NCBI GenBank assembly: GCA_965207985.1
Contig: CBDBND010000018.1
Span: 133,829 to 197,828 of the forward strand
Source: CBDBND01 sp965207985
Lineage (GTDB): Bacteria > Pseudomonadota > Alphaproteobacteria > Rhodospirillales > Rhodospirillaceae
Length of the DNA: 64,000 bases
Direction of reading: 5' to 3'
The notes beneath the pieces are model-generated. The model was not told where the DNA came from and did no database searches. It saw only the letters and a program-made list of their open reading frames with translations. Position numbers and translations under genes: made by a program. This document shows, one piece after another, positions 1 to 9,089 of the stretch (positions within the stretch are counted from its first letter, which is position 1; each line of letters opens with the position of its first letter).

Positions 1-1019
1 CGAGAAACCGGCCTCCGTCATCATTTGCGTCGGGTCCTGGGAGCGGAAGTTGCGGTAATTGGGCTCGTTGTTGTGCCGTGTATCCCAATCGAACATGAAA
101 TTGAGGAACGGCTCGGTGGACTTATGGGGCGGCAGTTCCACGTGCACCATCAACCCGCCGGGTTTGAGGAGACGAAGGGCTTCCGCCAGAAGGCGTCTGG
201 TCATCGCCACCGGGATTTCATGGAGGACGAAACTGGACACCACCAGATCGAAGGACGCGTCGTCATAATCCGTATCGTCCGCACTCTGCTGGCTGAGATG
301 CAGCTTGAGCCCCGCCTGTTCCGCCTTGGCATGACCGTAGCGGAGGCTGGGCGCAGCGATGTCGATGCCATAGAGCTCCGCTTCGGGATACTCCTCGTGA
401 TAGGCAAACAGGTTACTGCCCCATTGGGTGCCCATGTCGAGGATGGACGACGGTAAGAAATCCGGGTAAGTGCGCTTCAGCCAGGCGGTGACGGAATAGG
501 CGACGAAACCGAAGTCCCGTGCCTTGTTGATGAGCGGGCCGGCTTGCCGGACGCTGAGCAGGACCCCTTGAGCCACATCGTCGTCCGTGTACTCGGAATG
601 GTAGCCGCCGGGAATGAGGTGAACATCCAACGCTGTGATGTATTTAGGAATCTCGAGATCGGGCTTGAGCCTGAGCGTACCGCCAGCGGGATTGTCACGG
701 GTAATCTCGCGCACGGTTTCGATCATCTCCGGCAGTCTGCGCTCCACCGCCGCCTGTTTTGACAGGGAGAGCATTTCCTGGGCGTTGTATCGGACCGAGC
801 TATACGTCCGGAAATAGAGATTCTTTTCAATGGCCTTGGAGATTTCCTGGCCGGTCTCGGGGCTGCGGCCATGCTCGCGTTTGTACGCAGGTTCTGCGGA
901 CTCTTCATACGTGTTCCGCAATCCATACCGCACATTATGTGATTGTGCAGATTGGCGATATAGCGCGTGCGCACGTATTCGTCGTGAGTCTGACGAAACA
1001 AGCTGTCGATGGCGTTCAT
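1..1019 (-). CDS. Class I SAM-dependent methyltransferase, frameshifted near the N-terminus, C-terminus off the window
   Basis: The reverse strand encodes a Rossmann-fold methyltransferase. Motif I reads ILDMGTQWGSN, followed by the acidic strand end LYGID, and a later strand reads FDLVVSSFVLHEIP. The N-terminal residues starting with the ATG at 1017-1019 (MNAIDSLFRQTHDEYVRTR) are in one frame. The body (from RNTYEESAEP onward) is in another, so a single-base indel lies near 930-945. The body contains GGTLRLKPDLEIPKY, which matches GPGTLELNPDMDIPKY in the methyltransferase at 41741-42940, so the two are paralogues. The start lies 5 bp after the stop of the upstream molybdenum hydroxylase gene, suggesting one transcript. 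The substrate is unknown. The frameshift could be a true mutation or a sequencing error. The 3' end is beyond position 1. Confidence 0.75.
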
Positions 1020-1024
1020 AAACT

Positions 1025-3344
1025 TTAGACCGAAACCATTCCAGAAATCGCGATGGGCAGCTTACGGATGCGCTGGCCGGTGGCGTCGTAGATGGCCGAC
1101 GTCAGCGCCGGGGCGACGCCGGGCAGGCCCACCTCGCCCATGCCGCCGGGATGGCCGCCTTGAGGCAGGATCACCGTTTCGATCACCGGCGGGGCTTCCG
1201 CCAAGGTCATCAGCCGGTAGTCATGGAAGTTGGACTGCTGCACCCGGCCATCCTCCACGTCGATCTGTCCGAACAAGGCGGCGGAGAGACCGTCGATCAC
1301 CGAACTTTCGATCTGCGCTTCGACGATGCTTGGGTTCACCACCGTGTGTGGGTCGACCACGGTGACCACCCGGTCAATGGAAAGATCGCCGTTGGCCGAG
1401 ACGGTCACCTCGATGACCTGGCCGATGATGGAGGCGAAGGCTTCGAGGAAGGCGACCCCCCGGCCCCGCCGGGAGCCCGCCGGTCCGGGCTGTAACGGTT
1501 CATTCCAGCCACTGGCCTCTTCCAGCTTGTCGAGCACGCCGACATAGTCGGGCTTGTCTTTCACCATCTCCCGTCGGAAGGCGATGGGGTCCTTGCCCGC
1601 CGCTTCGGCCACTTCGTTGAGGAACGCTTCCTGATAGAAGCCGTTGTGGGACATGGACACGCTGCGCCAGTTGCCGTTGGGCACCAGATTGCGCTGGGCG
1701 TTGAGTGCCAGCCGCACCGGCGGAAAAGCGTAATGCGATTGGCCCATGGGCATGACCATGCTGATGTCGCTTTCCGGCGCCATGGGCGACCAGTTGCCGT
1801 TACGGGTGTTAAAGTCGGCGCTCACCGGTTTGCCGACAATGACGAAGTCCATCGCCGTCATGGTACCGGTTTCATCCAGCCCGGCGCGGAAGCGTGCAGC
1901 GGTAGCAGGACGATAAGTATCCTGCTGGATGTCCTCTTCACGGGACCATTGCAGCTGTACCGGCGTGCCCGGCATTTGCATGGCGATGTTGGAGACCTGG
2001 CGGATGAAATCCATGTCAGCCCGGCGGCCGAACCCGCCGCCCATGAGGGTGGCGTGAACGTTGACGTTTTCCTTCTTCACGCCGGTGATGCGTTGCGCCT
2101 GTGTGGCGGTCTGGCTCATGGACTGGCTCGGCGACCATACGGTGATATGGGCGTCTTCGGGATTGCCGGTTTCTGAGTCCTCGTAGAGCGCCGTGGCCCC
2201 CATGGGTTCCATGCAAACGTGGGCGAGGTAAGGGGTTTCGTAGACGGCCTCGACGGTCTTGGCCGAGCTTTCCCAGGCCGCGGCGAAGGTTTCGTCTTCG
2301 GTCAGCACATTCGCGGCGGGATCATCAAACAAGGATGCGTATTGGCTGAGTGCCCTGCCGGTGCTGAAACGCTCGCCGTCGGGATAATCCCACTCCACCA
2401 TCATGTCGTTGACAGCTTGTTGCGCCGTCCAGGTGTTGTCGGCGATCACGGCAACAGCGTTGTCTTGTACCGGGACCACGGCGACCACGCCCTGTCGGGC
2501 CATGGCTGCATCGGCATCAAAGGATTTCACCGTACCGCCAAAGACGGGGCAGTGCCGAATGGCCGCGTGTTTCATGCCCGGCAAACGCACATCGATTCCG
2601 AACACAGCGGATCCGTCCACTTTTTCCGGTGTGTCTAATCGGGTCAGCGGCTGACCGAGGATGGTGAAATCCTTTTCCTCTTTCCACAGCTCTCCGTCTT
2701 CTGGCTCAAAGGACGCTGCCGCTTCCGCCAACTCGCCGTAAGTCAAAGACGTTCCGGATGCGTCGTGAATGACGCGGCTCTTTTCCGTGCGCAGGTCTTC
2801 GATGTCCACGTCGAGACGGTCCGCTGCCGCCTTCAACAGCATTTGCCGTGCCGCCGCACCGGCCGTGCGTACATAGGTGTAGTTGCCGAGAATGGAACTG
2901 GAGCCGCCAGTCATGTACATGCCGACGAGAGGGGTGATTTTGTACAGCGCCGCTCGTGTCAGGTCCGCGGTGGTGCCCGGCTGCATGAAGATCAGCGGCA
3001 CCGCTTCGGCGATGGCGTAAGAGCCGTAATCCTTGTCCAGAGGGGCCAGTTCGTAGGAGACGTCGTTCCAGTCGGCATCCAGCTCTTCTGCCGCCAGCAT
3101 GGGAATGGCCGTGGTCACCCCCTGGCCCAACTCCGCCTGGGGCACTGCCACGGAAATGGCGCCGTCGGGGCGGATCTTCACATAGGCATGGAGAACGAAA
3201 GCCTCCGGCGTGGAAGCAGCGAATTTGGGCCGGGAGTCGCCATCTTTGAGGCTTTCCAAGCCGTAAGCGACCGCCAAACCACCACCGGCGGCAAGGCCAG
3301 AGACAAATGAGACCGCGGCGGGAAAGCTTAAAGGGAGCATTCAT
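1025..3344 (-). CDS. IorB-like molybdopterin-binding subunit of a xanthine dehydrogenase-family hydroxylase (Tat signal frameshifted)
   Basis: About 771 residues. It contains the IorB-type molybdopterin motif GGGFGRR (about residues 434-440 of the frame starting at 3340), PYLAHVCMEPMGATA near 370-384, and a C-terminal GMGEVGLPGVAPALTSA carrying the expected catalytic Glu. Such proteins hydroxylate N-heterocycles or aldehydes with water, as partners of a 2Fe-2S IorA subunit. No IorA gene is visible here. The long frame starts at 3340, but an ATG at 3342-3344 in another frame begins MNAPFKLSRRGLI, a twin-arginine signal start. Dropping one base near 3305-3312 joins it to SGLAAGGGLAVAYG. The real start is therefore probably 3344, with an indel (mutation or read error) inside the signal peptide. 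It is followed after 5 bp by the methyltransferase gene. Confidence 0.85.
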
Positions 3345-3558
3345 GGGGCAACCACTCTGGTAGGAGAACCGTAAAGTCCTATCGGTAGTGGCAGGGGCCG
3401 TCCGGCGCAACACAATTCGGGGTGAGACGTGCAGCACGTGGTTAAGGTGGTTGCGAATCGCACAGGATTTGTGGGGTTTTTAGCAATTCTATCCGCTTTG
3501 CAACATTTCATGTGGCGCTCGGTGATATAAGGTCAGACACAGTTTGAACGAGGTGGTG

Positions 3559-3900
3559 ATGAAACGGTTCTGGTTTTCTTTCGTGATCTCTGCCGGTTTG
3601 ACGACAAGCCAAGCCCAAGCCCTTACCGGCACGGAGTACCTGCAGTTGGACGCCACACATCGTGCCGTGCATGTCATGGGCATGGTGGAAGCTTTTAAAT
3701 ACGCCGACGATCTCACGGGCGACGGCGTGCTCTCTTGGCTGTTCGATTGCATCGGCGGCTGGAGCGGGACCCAGCTGGAAAGCGTTTTCACCAATTACCT
3801 TAATGCCAGGCCTCTGGATGCACGTTACGAAGCACCGTCTTTGTTTGTCTCGGCGATCGGCAATGTCTGCCCCAATGCGCCCATGTGGGCGAAGGATTGA
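3559..3900 (+). CDS. Small secreted protein resembling the Rap1a/Tai immunity-protein family
   Basis: About 113 residues. The start at ATG 3559 is preferred over the TTG at 3544 because GAGGTGG lies just upstream and MKRFWFSFVISAGLTTSQAQA is a clean signal peptide. The mature part has an early YLQLD, a HVMGMVEAF segment, then CIGGWSGTQLESVFTNYL, NARPLDARYEAPSLFV and a C-terminal CP pair. This order resembles Rap1a/Tai domains: a glycine-containing middle helix, then a YLRxxP-like helix and an ALxxxxPC end. Some members neutralise type VI amidase effectors in the periplasm. No effector gene is nearby, so an immunity role is not supported here. It is the only plus-strand gene in this part of the window. 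Confidence 0.5.
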   Translation: MKRFWFSFVISAGLTTSQAQALTGTEYLQLDATHRAVHVMGMVEAFKYADDLTGDGVLSWLFDCIGGWSGTQLESVFTNYLNARPLDARYEAPSLFVSAIGNVCPNAPMWAKD

Positions 3901-3933
3901 GCCCACGATTAGAGACTTGGGCGAAGGATTGAG
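3887..3933. repeat. Short direct repeat across a stop codon
   Basis: GGGCGAAGGATTGAG occurs at 3887-3901 and again at 3919-3933, a 32-base period. The first copy contains the stop codon of the small secreted protein. It looks like a small tandem duplication and has no evident function. Confidence 0.5.
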
Positions 3934-3960
3934 CTCACACGAGGAACCTTGAGCGAGAAA

Positions 3961-4722
3961 TTACGACCGTTCAATCTTTCGTAATTCGAGATGTGGAAAA
4001 GCCTTTATAACGCTCGCGCTCAAATAGTGATTTAAGCCGAGATGCACACTCCCTGACAACGCACCCGCCAACACATGCGTGTCACCAAGGAGAGTTTCTA
4101 TCTCTCTGCGATCTTCTTCAGAATGATATTCAACGTAAATCTGGTCTATTCGATCGAAGAAGTCTGACAACGATTCAAGAATAGGTACTTCTGCACCTTC
4201 CGTATCAATCTTTAGAATTGAGATGCGTTCAAAGCGAAGTTTTGAGAACGTGTCTTTTGCATTCTTTAACTGGACCGGTTTGCCAGTGTCAGACGATTCT
4301 ACACTCTTGTAGAGTGAATTCTGCAACCCTTGCGCCGCTCCGTCATACAGAGTCTTCTCGCAATCCTCTGAAAACAAACCGTACGATTGCGTTTCAATGT
4401 TTGAAAATGTTTTGGTGTTCTCCTCTAAATATTCAAACGCTTCACTGGAAGGCTCAAAACAGAAAATTCGAGCGTCCGGAAATTGAATGGCCATATAAAC
4501 GGCGAATGCACCGATATTCGCGCCGACGTCTACAATGGATTCAACCTTATATCCGTCGATCGGCAAAACGCGATAATCCACTCCTTTGAAAATTCGTTCG
4601 ACATGCCTACGGGTGTTGTCAACGTCGGGGAACAACATAGCGTGCGTGCCGAACTTGGAGTCCAGCATCATTTTCGTTGGATTGCCGAACAACGGATTAT
4701 CGGTCGGCATGGAAGGCGCCAT
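3961..4722 (-). CDS. FkbM family methyltransferase
   Basis: 253 residues. The SAM-binding motif I is VDVGANIGAFAVYMA followed by FCFEPSSEAF, and the FkbM signature ILKIDTEGAEVPILESL lies in the C-terminal half. FkbM enzymes O-methylate sugars, polyketides or other secondary-metabolite hydroxyls; the substrate here is unknown. The gene is visibly more AT-rich than rpsD or gltX beside it, suggesting acquisition by transfer. It lies downstream of the rpsD terminator, so it probably has its own promoter in the 4723-4790 interval. The start is the ATG at 4720-4722. Confidence 0.85.
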   Translation of the reverse strand: MAPSMPTDNPLFGNPTKMMLDSKFGTHAMLFPDVDNTRRHVERIFKGVDYRVLPIDGYKVESIVDVGANIGAFAVYMAIQFPDARIFCFEPSSEAFEYLEENTKTFSNIETQSYGLFSEDCEKTLYDGAAQGLQNSLYKSVESSDTGKPVQLKNAKDTFSKLRFERISILKIDTEGAEVPILESLSDFFDRIDQIYVEYHSEEDRREIETLLGDTHVLAGALSGSVHLGLNHYLSASVIKAFPHLELRKIERS

Positions 4723-4789
4723 TCATTTGACCTAAGCTCTCATCGATCTTTGTGCTCTCGTTAATTGAGCCCAGTATAGCCTACAGGGC

Positions 4790-4821
4790 AAATCAAAAGG
4801 CCCCGCATTTCTGCGAGGCCT
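4790..4821 (-). terminator. Rho-independent terminator of rpsD
   Basis: On the minus strand a 10-bp stem (AGGCCTCGCA / TGCGGGGCCT, one mismatch) with a 4-base loop is followed by TTTTGATTT. It sits about 50 bp after the rpsD stop. Confidence 0.8.
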
Positions 4822-4869
4822 CTTGCAACCATATATCTGCAAACAATCTACCGTGAAAAATACACCTAT

Positions 4870-5484
4870 CTAACGTGAGTAATACTCGATAACGAGATTG
4901 GGCTCCATCTGCACAGGATAGGGCACATCAGCGAGATTGGGCACGCGGGTGAGACTGCCTTTACCCTTTTCGTAATCCACTTCCACATAGTCGGGAAGGT
5001 CGCGCTCAATGGATTCCATGGCGTCCAACACCAATCCCATGGTCTTGGCTTTTTCTCGCAGTTCGATTTTGTCGCCAACTTTCACCATGTAAGAGGGGAT
5101 CGTCACTTTGACGCCATTAACCTTGACGTGGCCGTGGCTGACGAACTGGCGCGCAGCAAACACCGTCGGTACAAACTTCATGCGGTAAACCACCGCATCA
5201 AGACGACTTTCGAGAATGCCGATGAGGTTTTCCGAAGTATCACCGGTGCGGCGCACAGCTTCTTTGTAGTAGCGGCGGAATTGCTTTTCCGAAATGTTGC
5301 CGTAGTAGCCCTTAAGCTTTTGTTTGGCCATCAACTGCACGCCGTAGTCGGACGGCTTGCGGCGGCGTTGGCCATGCTGGCCGGGACCATATTCGCGTTT
5401 GTTGATGGGGCTTTTGGGCCGGCCCCAGAGGTTGAGGCCGAGACGGCGGTCGATCTTGTATTTCGACGCGATGCGTTTACTCAT
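4870..5484 (-). CDS. rpsD: 30S ribosomal protein S4
   Basis: 204 residues, full length for bacterial S4. It begins MSKRIASKYKIDRRLG with the REYGPGQHGQRRRKPSDYG block. The S4 RNA-binding domain covers about residues 93-155 (SRLDAVVYRMKFVPTVFAARQ onward). There are no cysteines, so this is the zinc-free form. S4 binds 16S rRNA early in small-subunit assembly and often represses its own operon. Here it stands alone, with a terminator immediately downstream and a 155-bp leader region upstream. This is a core chromosomal marker and points to Alphaproteobacteria. Confidence 0.98.
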   Translation of the reverse strand: MSKRIASKYKIDRRLGLNLWGRPKSPINKREYGPGQHGQRRRKPSDYGVQLMAKQKLKGYYGNISEKQFRRYYKEAVRRTGDTSENLIGILESRLDAVVYRMKFVPTVFAARQFVSHGHVKVNGVKVTIPSYMVKVGDKIELREKAKTMGLVLDAMESIERDLPDYVEVDYEKGKGSLTRVPNLADVPYPVQMEPNLVIEYYSR

Positions 5485-5639
5485 TGTCTAACGTCCTGAT
5501 TCTTCTATGTTTTTGTCCCGGTAGTCTTACAACCCGATATCTGCAGTCGCCTGTAAGCGGGGTGATGCACCACCCACATTCCCAGGAATGAACGGCGGGA
5601 TTTACGGGAAAAAACGAGGGAAGTCAACGGTTTGGAGTT

Positions 5640-7145
5640 CTATGACGCCAATCCGAGTTCGTGAAAGCGGATGATGCCAAAGGGCGCGCGGTAGCCAGTC
5701 ACCCGCTCGGCGACGACGAAATAGCGCACACTGTCAAAGAGAAGAAGGGCCGGCGGATCGGCAATGAGCGACCGTTGCAGTGCACGGGTTTTTTGCAGGC
5801 GTTCATCGAGGTCGAATGTTCCACGGGCATCGAGAACACGTGCGGTAATTTCCGGATCGCAATGGAATGGCGCCAACCATAAGCAGGAATGAACGTTGAA
5901 TGGGGCCAACGCATCGAAGGATGGCAGCCCGTAATATGGCAACCTGATCATGTCGCCGTCCCAGCGCCCGCCAAACAGACCACGTTGTTGAATGTCCATT
6001 ACTGTGGAATTGAGGATGGTCAGATGGATGCCGACCTCCTCCAGGTCCAAAGCAATTTGCTGGACGACGGCAGCTTTTTCGGCGCTGTCTAGATACAGTT
6101 CGATTGTGAGATCGATGCCGTCGGGATATCCCGCTTCAACAAGCAACGCCCGCGCACGATCCGGGTCATGAGGAAACGGCTGCATGAGAGATGTGTCATA
6201 GCCAAACACGCCGGGTGGCGCGAACTGCGTCGCCGGTTGGGCCCGACCCTCAAGCAGCGTTGCGGCAATGCGTGTTTTATTGACGGCATAATTCACAGCC
6301 AAACGGACCCGCTTGTCCTGCACCGGAGAGTCCTTAACCGTGATAAAGGGCATGGTGTCGACGCCCGCTGCGTTCACCGCATCGACCCACGCACCGCTTT
6401 CCCGGACAACGCTCTCCGCGCCCGGGCCCACGTTAAAGGCAATGTCGGCTCCCTCAGAAAGAATGGCTTGGATCCGTGAGATACCGTCAGGAACCTGCAG
6501 CCAGACGAGTTTCGGAACTCGCGGTGGCCGCCACCCATGAGGATTGGCAACAAATTGGGACCGAGCGTCACTCAATTCGTAGGCCATAAACGGACCCGTG
6601 CCGTGGGGAGCGGCAATGAACGCCGTTTTACCCAGATCAGCAAAATATTTGGGCGGCAGCATGTGAATGACACGCATACGGGACGGCAACATGGCGTCGG
6701 GTTCGATCGTACGTATGGTGACAGTGTGGTCGCCGCGCGGTTCCACCCGATCGATATTGGTGGCCTGATTTGACGTATTGAGGACACGGGCCTCGGGTGA
6801 CTTGAGATATTCAATTGCGGAAACCACGGCTTCGGAGGTGAACGGTTCACCGTTTGAAAACGTCACGCCTTGGCGCAGGTCAAAGACCCAGAGCCGCTCA
6901 TTTTCCGACTTCCAGCCGGTAGCAAGGGCGGGGACAATCTCACCGCCCTCTTCCACTTGTGTAAGCGCGTCAAACAGCAAGGGAGCGATGGTAGCCGATC
7001 CCCAATCCCAGGAAGAATTTGGAAAAAATCGCGATGCGGGAAAGCCGGTCAGCGAGGCAATACGAATGGTATCGGACGGTACCGGTTGCGCCTGGGCAAA
7101 GGAGACCAAGAGGCACCCGGTTAAGCTAATGATTAGCGCGCGCAC
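5640..7145 (-). CDS. ABC transporter substrate-binding protein, family 5 (peptide/nickel type)
   Basis: 501 residues. The signal peptide is MRALIISLTGCLLVSFAQAQ. The SBP_bac_5 pattern follows: APLLFDALTQVEEGGEIVPALATGW, then LRQGVTFSNGEPFTSEAVVSAIEYL, and later VRLAVNYAVNKTRIAATLLEGRA. Such proteins deliver peptides, opines or other small solutes to an ABC permease. No permease or ATPase gene is adjacent, so it is an orphan binding protein and its ligand is unknown. The start is 9 bp from the stop of the amidohydrolase gene, so the two are probably co-transcribed. Confidence 0.85.
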   Translation of the reverse strand: MRALIISLTGCLLVSFAQAQPVPSDTIRIASLTGFPASRFFPNSSWDWGSATIAPLLFDALTQVEEGGEIVPALATGWKSENERLWVFDLRQGVTFSNGEPFTSEAVVSAIEYLKSPEARVLNTSNQATNIDRVEPRGDHTVTIRTIEPDAMLPSRMRVIHMLPPKYFADLGKTAFIAAPHGTGPFMAYELSDARSQFVANPHGWRPPRVPKLVWLQVPDGISRIQAILSEGADIAFNVGPGAESVVRESGAWVDAVNAAGVDTMPFITVKDSPVQDKRVRLAVNYAVNKTRIAATLLEGRAQPATQFAPPGVFGYDTSLMQPFPHDPDRARALLVEAGYPDGIDLTIELYLDSAEKAAVVQQIALDLEEVGIHLTILNSTVMDIQQRGLFGGRWDGDMIRLPYYGLPSFDALAPFNVHSCLWLAPFHCDPEITARVLDARGTFDLDERLQKTRALQRSLIADPPALLLFDSVRYFVVAERVTGYRAPFGIIRFHELGLAS

Positions 7146-7154
7146 GGGGAAACC

Positions 7155-8225
7155 TTAGTGAATGCCATAAAACGTGGAGGCATTATCCTGCGTGAACTTG
7201 CGTTTCAGTTCTGGCGCGAGATCATTGCGAGCATTCAAGGCGGCGAAGCCGGTGAGTTCCACACCGGGATCAGTATGGCCGTAATCGGTGCCGAGCATGA
7301 GCCTGTCGTCGCCGCTATAGGGCACAATAGTGTCGAAATCCTCAAACGCTTCGCAGCTGATGTAGATGTTGTTTTCCGGAATGACGGAATCGGCCCGTTC
7401 GCGCCAGGTGGGCATTTTTCCAAATTCCGTGACGGCCCTGTAAGCCAAGAATGGCACCCAGGAGGCGCTGCCTTCGATGAATCCCCAGCGCAATGCCGGA
7501 TACTTCTCAGCCATCTTCATTTTGACCACCGCTTCGGCGGCGATCATCAATGGCGCGGTGACGTACATGCTGTTGGGGGCACCGACCGGCCGCAACATGC
7601 GATAGAGATTGCTGGCATGGCCTAAGTGAATGCAGATCGCCATGTCGAGCTCTTCAGCGGCCCGGTAAATGGGGTCGTAAATGTCGTGGCCAATGTGACG
7701 ATCCAGCTCGATGGTGGGAATCAACACACCAGCCGCGCCGTCATCCTTGGCACTTTTCAGAAGCGCCGCCGAGGCCTCAGGATTCTTTGGCGAAATGGGT
7801 GCGATCCAGCTCAGGCGGTCCCGGCGCGGCCCGCACACGTCAGCCATCCAACGATGATAGGACTCAACGAGGATCAATTCCGTCACCGCGTTGTCGGTGA
7901 TGAATCCGAAGAACAAGGTGGGGTAGATCACTTGCACGTCGACGCCAAGCTCATCCATATGAGCGATGCGCGCGTCTGGATCGTCCAGGTTTTGTGTACC
8001 GGGCGGATATCCCGCCGCATCAGTGGTCAAAGCGTGATAGGCCTGGCCGCCGATGAGCCATCGGGACGGACGCGCCAAAACATTGCTTCCCGCTCCGCCC
8101 AGTTTGCTTTCATCGATGGTCTCGGTCATCACCAGGACCGGTTTGTGGGCCTGGTCTTTTTCCGCGATGTAGTCCCAAGTCCGCTTGCTTTCGAAGATGT
8201 GGGCGTCGGCATCGATGGTGGGCAT
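7155..8225 (-). CDS. Amidohydrolase family 2 (TIM-barrel metal-dependent hydrolase or decarboxylase)
   Basis: 356 residues from the ATG at 8223-8225. This start begins MPTIDADAHIFES and has CAGGAGAA eight bases upstream. A longer frame to 8303 would overlap trmJ and is unlikely. The family signs are DADAHIFE at the N-terminus (metal ligands), a mid-protein HLGHAS, and a C-terminal DYGHTDPG. The family includes decarboxylases and hydrolases of aromatic or heterocyclic acids. The exact substrate cannot be read from the sequence. It sits between trmJ and the orphan binding-protein gene. Confidence 0.85.
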   Translation of the reverse strand: MPTIDADAHIFESKRTWDYIAEKDQAHKPVLVMTETIDESKLGGAGSNVLARPSRWLIGGQAYHALTTDAAGYPPGTQNLDDPDARIAHMDELGVDVQVIYPTLFFGFITDNAVTELILVESYHRWMADVCGPRRDRLSWIAPISPKNPEASAALLKSAKDDGAAGVLIPTIELDRHIGHDIYDPIYRAAEELDMAICIHLGHASNLYRMLRPVGAPNSMYVTAPLMIAAEAVVKMKMAEKYPALRWGFIEGSASWVPFLAYRAVTEFGKMPTWRERADSVIPENNIYISCEAFEDFDTIVPYSGDDRLMLGTDYGHTDPGVELTGFAALNARNDLAPELKRKFTQDNASTFYGIH

Positions 8226-8284
8226 AGCGGTGTTCTCCTGTCCCGAGGGCGCTACTATATCGGGCTTACAGCTTGCCGTGCACC

Positions 8285-9085
8285 CTACCCCTTTTTCTTC
8301 CAATCGTATTTGCGCTGCTGGTCCTCACGGCGGCCGTATCGCAGTTCGGTGACAATGCCATGCAGAGTGCGCACTTCCTGTTCCGTCAATGCGGCGCGCT
8401 GCAACATGGTGCGGATGGCCAGCACCATGCTCGGTCGCTTGTCCTCCACCCGGAGAAACCCACTGTCATCCAACTCGTGTTCGAGATGATCGAACAGCAT
8501 TTGCAATTCTTCTTTGGTGGCGGGACGGGTTTCGCCATAGGGCACAACCACAGCTTCGGGCGATTGCGTCGCCTGAAACCATTCATAACCGATGATCAGC
8601 ACGGCCTGGGCGAGATTGAGGGACAAATAGGCAGGGTTGAGCGGCACTTCAACGATGACGTCGGCCAGACCCACATCGTGATTGGTCAGCCCGGATTTCT
8701 CGCGCCCGAACAGCACGCCGCAAGGAACATCCGACGCGGCCCTTGAAGCGATTTCGCCGCCGGCGTGGTGTGGCGTCCATACGGTCTTGACGTTGTCCCT
8801 TGGCCGGGCGGTGGTGGCGGCGACAAACTCGAGATCGGCGATGGCGTCTTCGGTGGAGTCATACCGGCGCGCCGCTTTGAGCACCTCCGCTCCACCTGAC
8901 GAAGCGGCAATGGCCTTGTTGGAAAGCCAATCCTGTTTCGGGTTCACCAAACGCAGATCGATCAGACCGCAATTGTACATGGCCCGCGCGGCGGTACCGA
9001 CGTTCTCTCCCAGCTGCGGCTGCACGAGGATAATGGCCGGGCCGGGCGGCAGTATGGGCTCCTGACTGCGGTCCGTCCCCGCCAT
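8285..9085 (-). CDS. trmJ: tRNA (cytidine/uridine-2'-O-)-methyltransferase TrmJ
   Basis: 266 residues of the SpoU/TrmH knotted fold. The N-terminal motif is ILVQPQLGENVGTAARAMYN, motif 2 is VLFGREKSGLTNHD, and motif 3 is VPLNPAYLSLNLAQAVLI. TrmJ 2'-O-methylates position 32 of several tRNAs using SAM. The basic C-terminal tail (RREDQQRKYDWKKKG) is typical of the extended C-terminal region. The gene starts 4 bp from the gltX stop, so it is translated from the same message. Confidence 0.88.
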   Translation of the reverse strand: MAGTDRSQEPILPPGPAIILVQPQLGENVGTAARAMYNCGLIDLRLVNPKQDWLSNKAIAASSGGAEVLKAARRYDSTEDAIADLEFVAATTARPRDNVKTVWTPHHAGGEIASRAASDVPCGVLFGREKSGLTNHDVGLADVIVEVPLNPAYLSLNLAQAVLIIGYEWFQATQSPEAVVVPYGETRPATKEELQMLFDHLEHELDDSGFLRVEDKRPSMVLAIRTMLQRAALTEQEVRTLHGIVTELRYGRREDQQRKYDWKKKG

Positions 9086-9089
9086 GGGG

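Noticed and set aside
8226..8303. Longer N-terminus for the amidohydrolase
   Set aside because: It would overlap trmJ. The ATG at 8225 has a good ribosome site and the family-typical DADAHIFE start.
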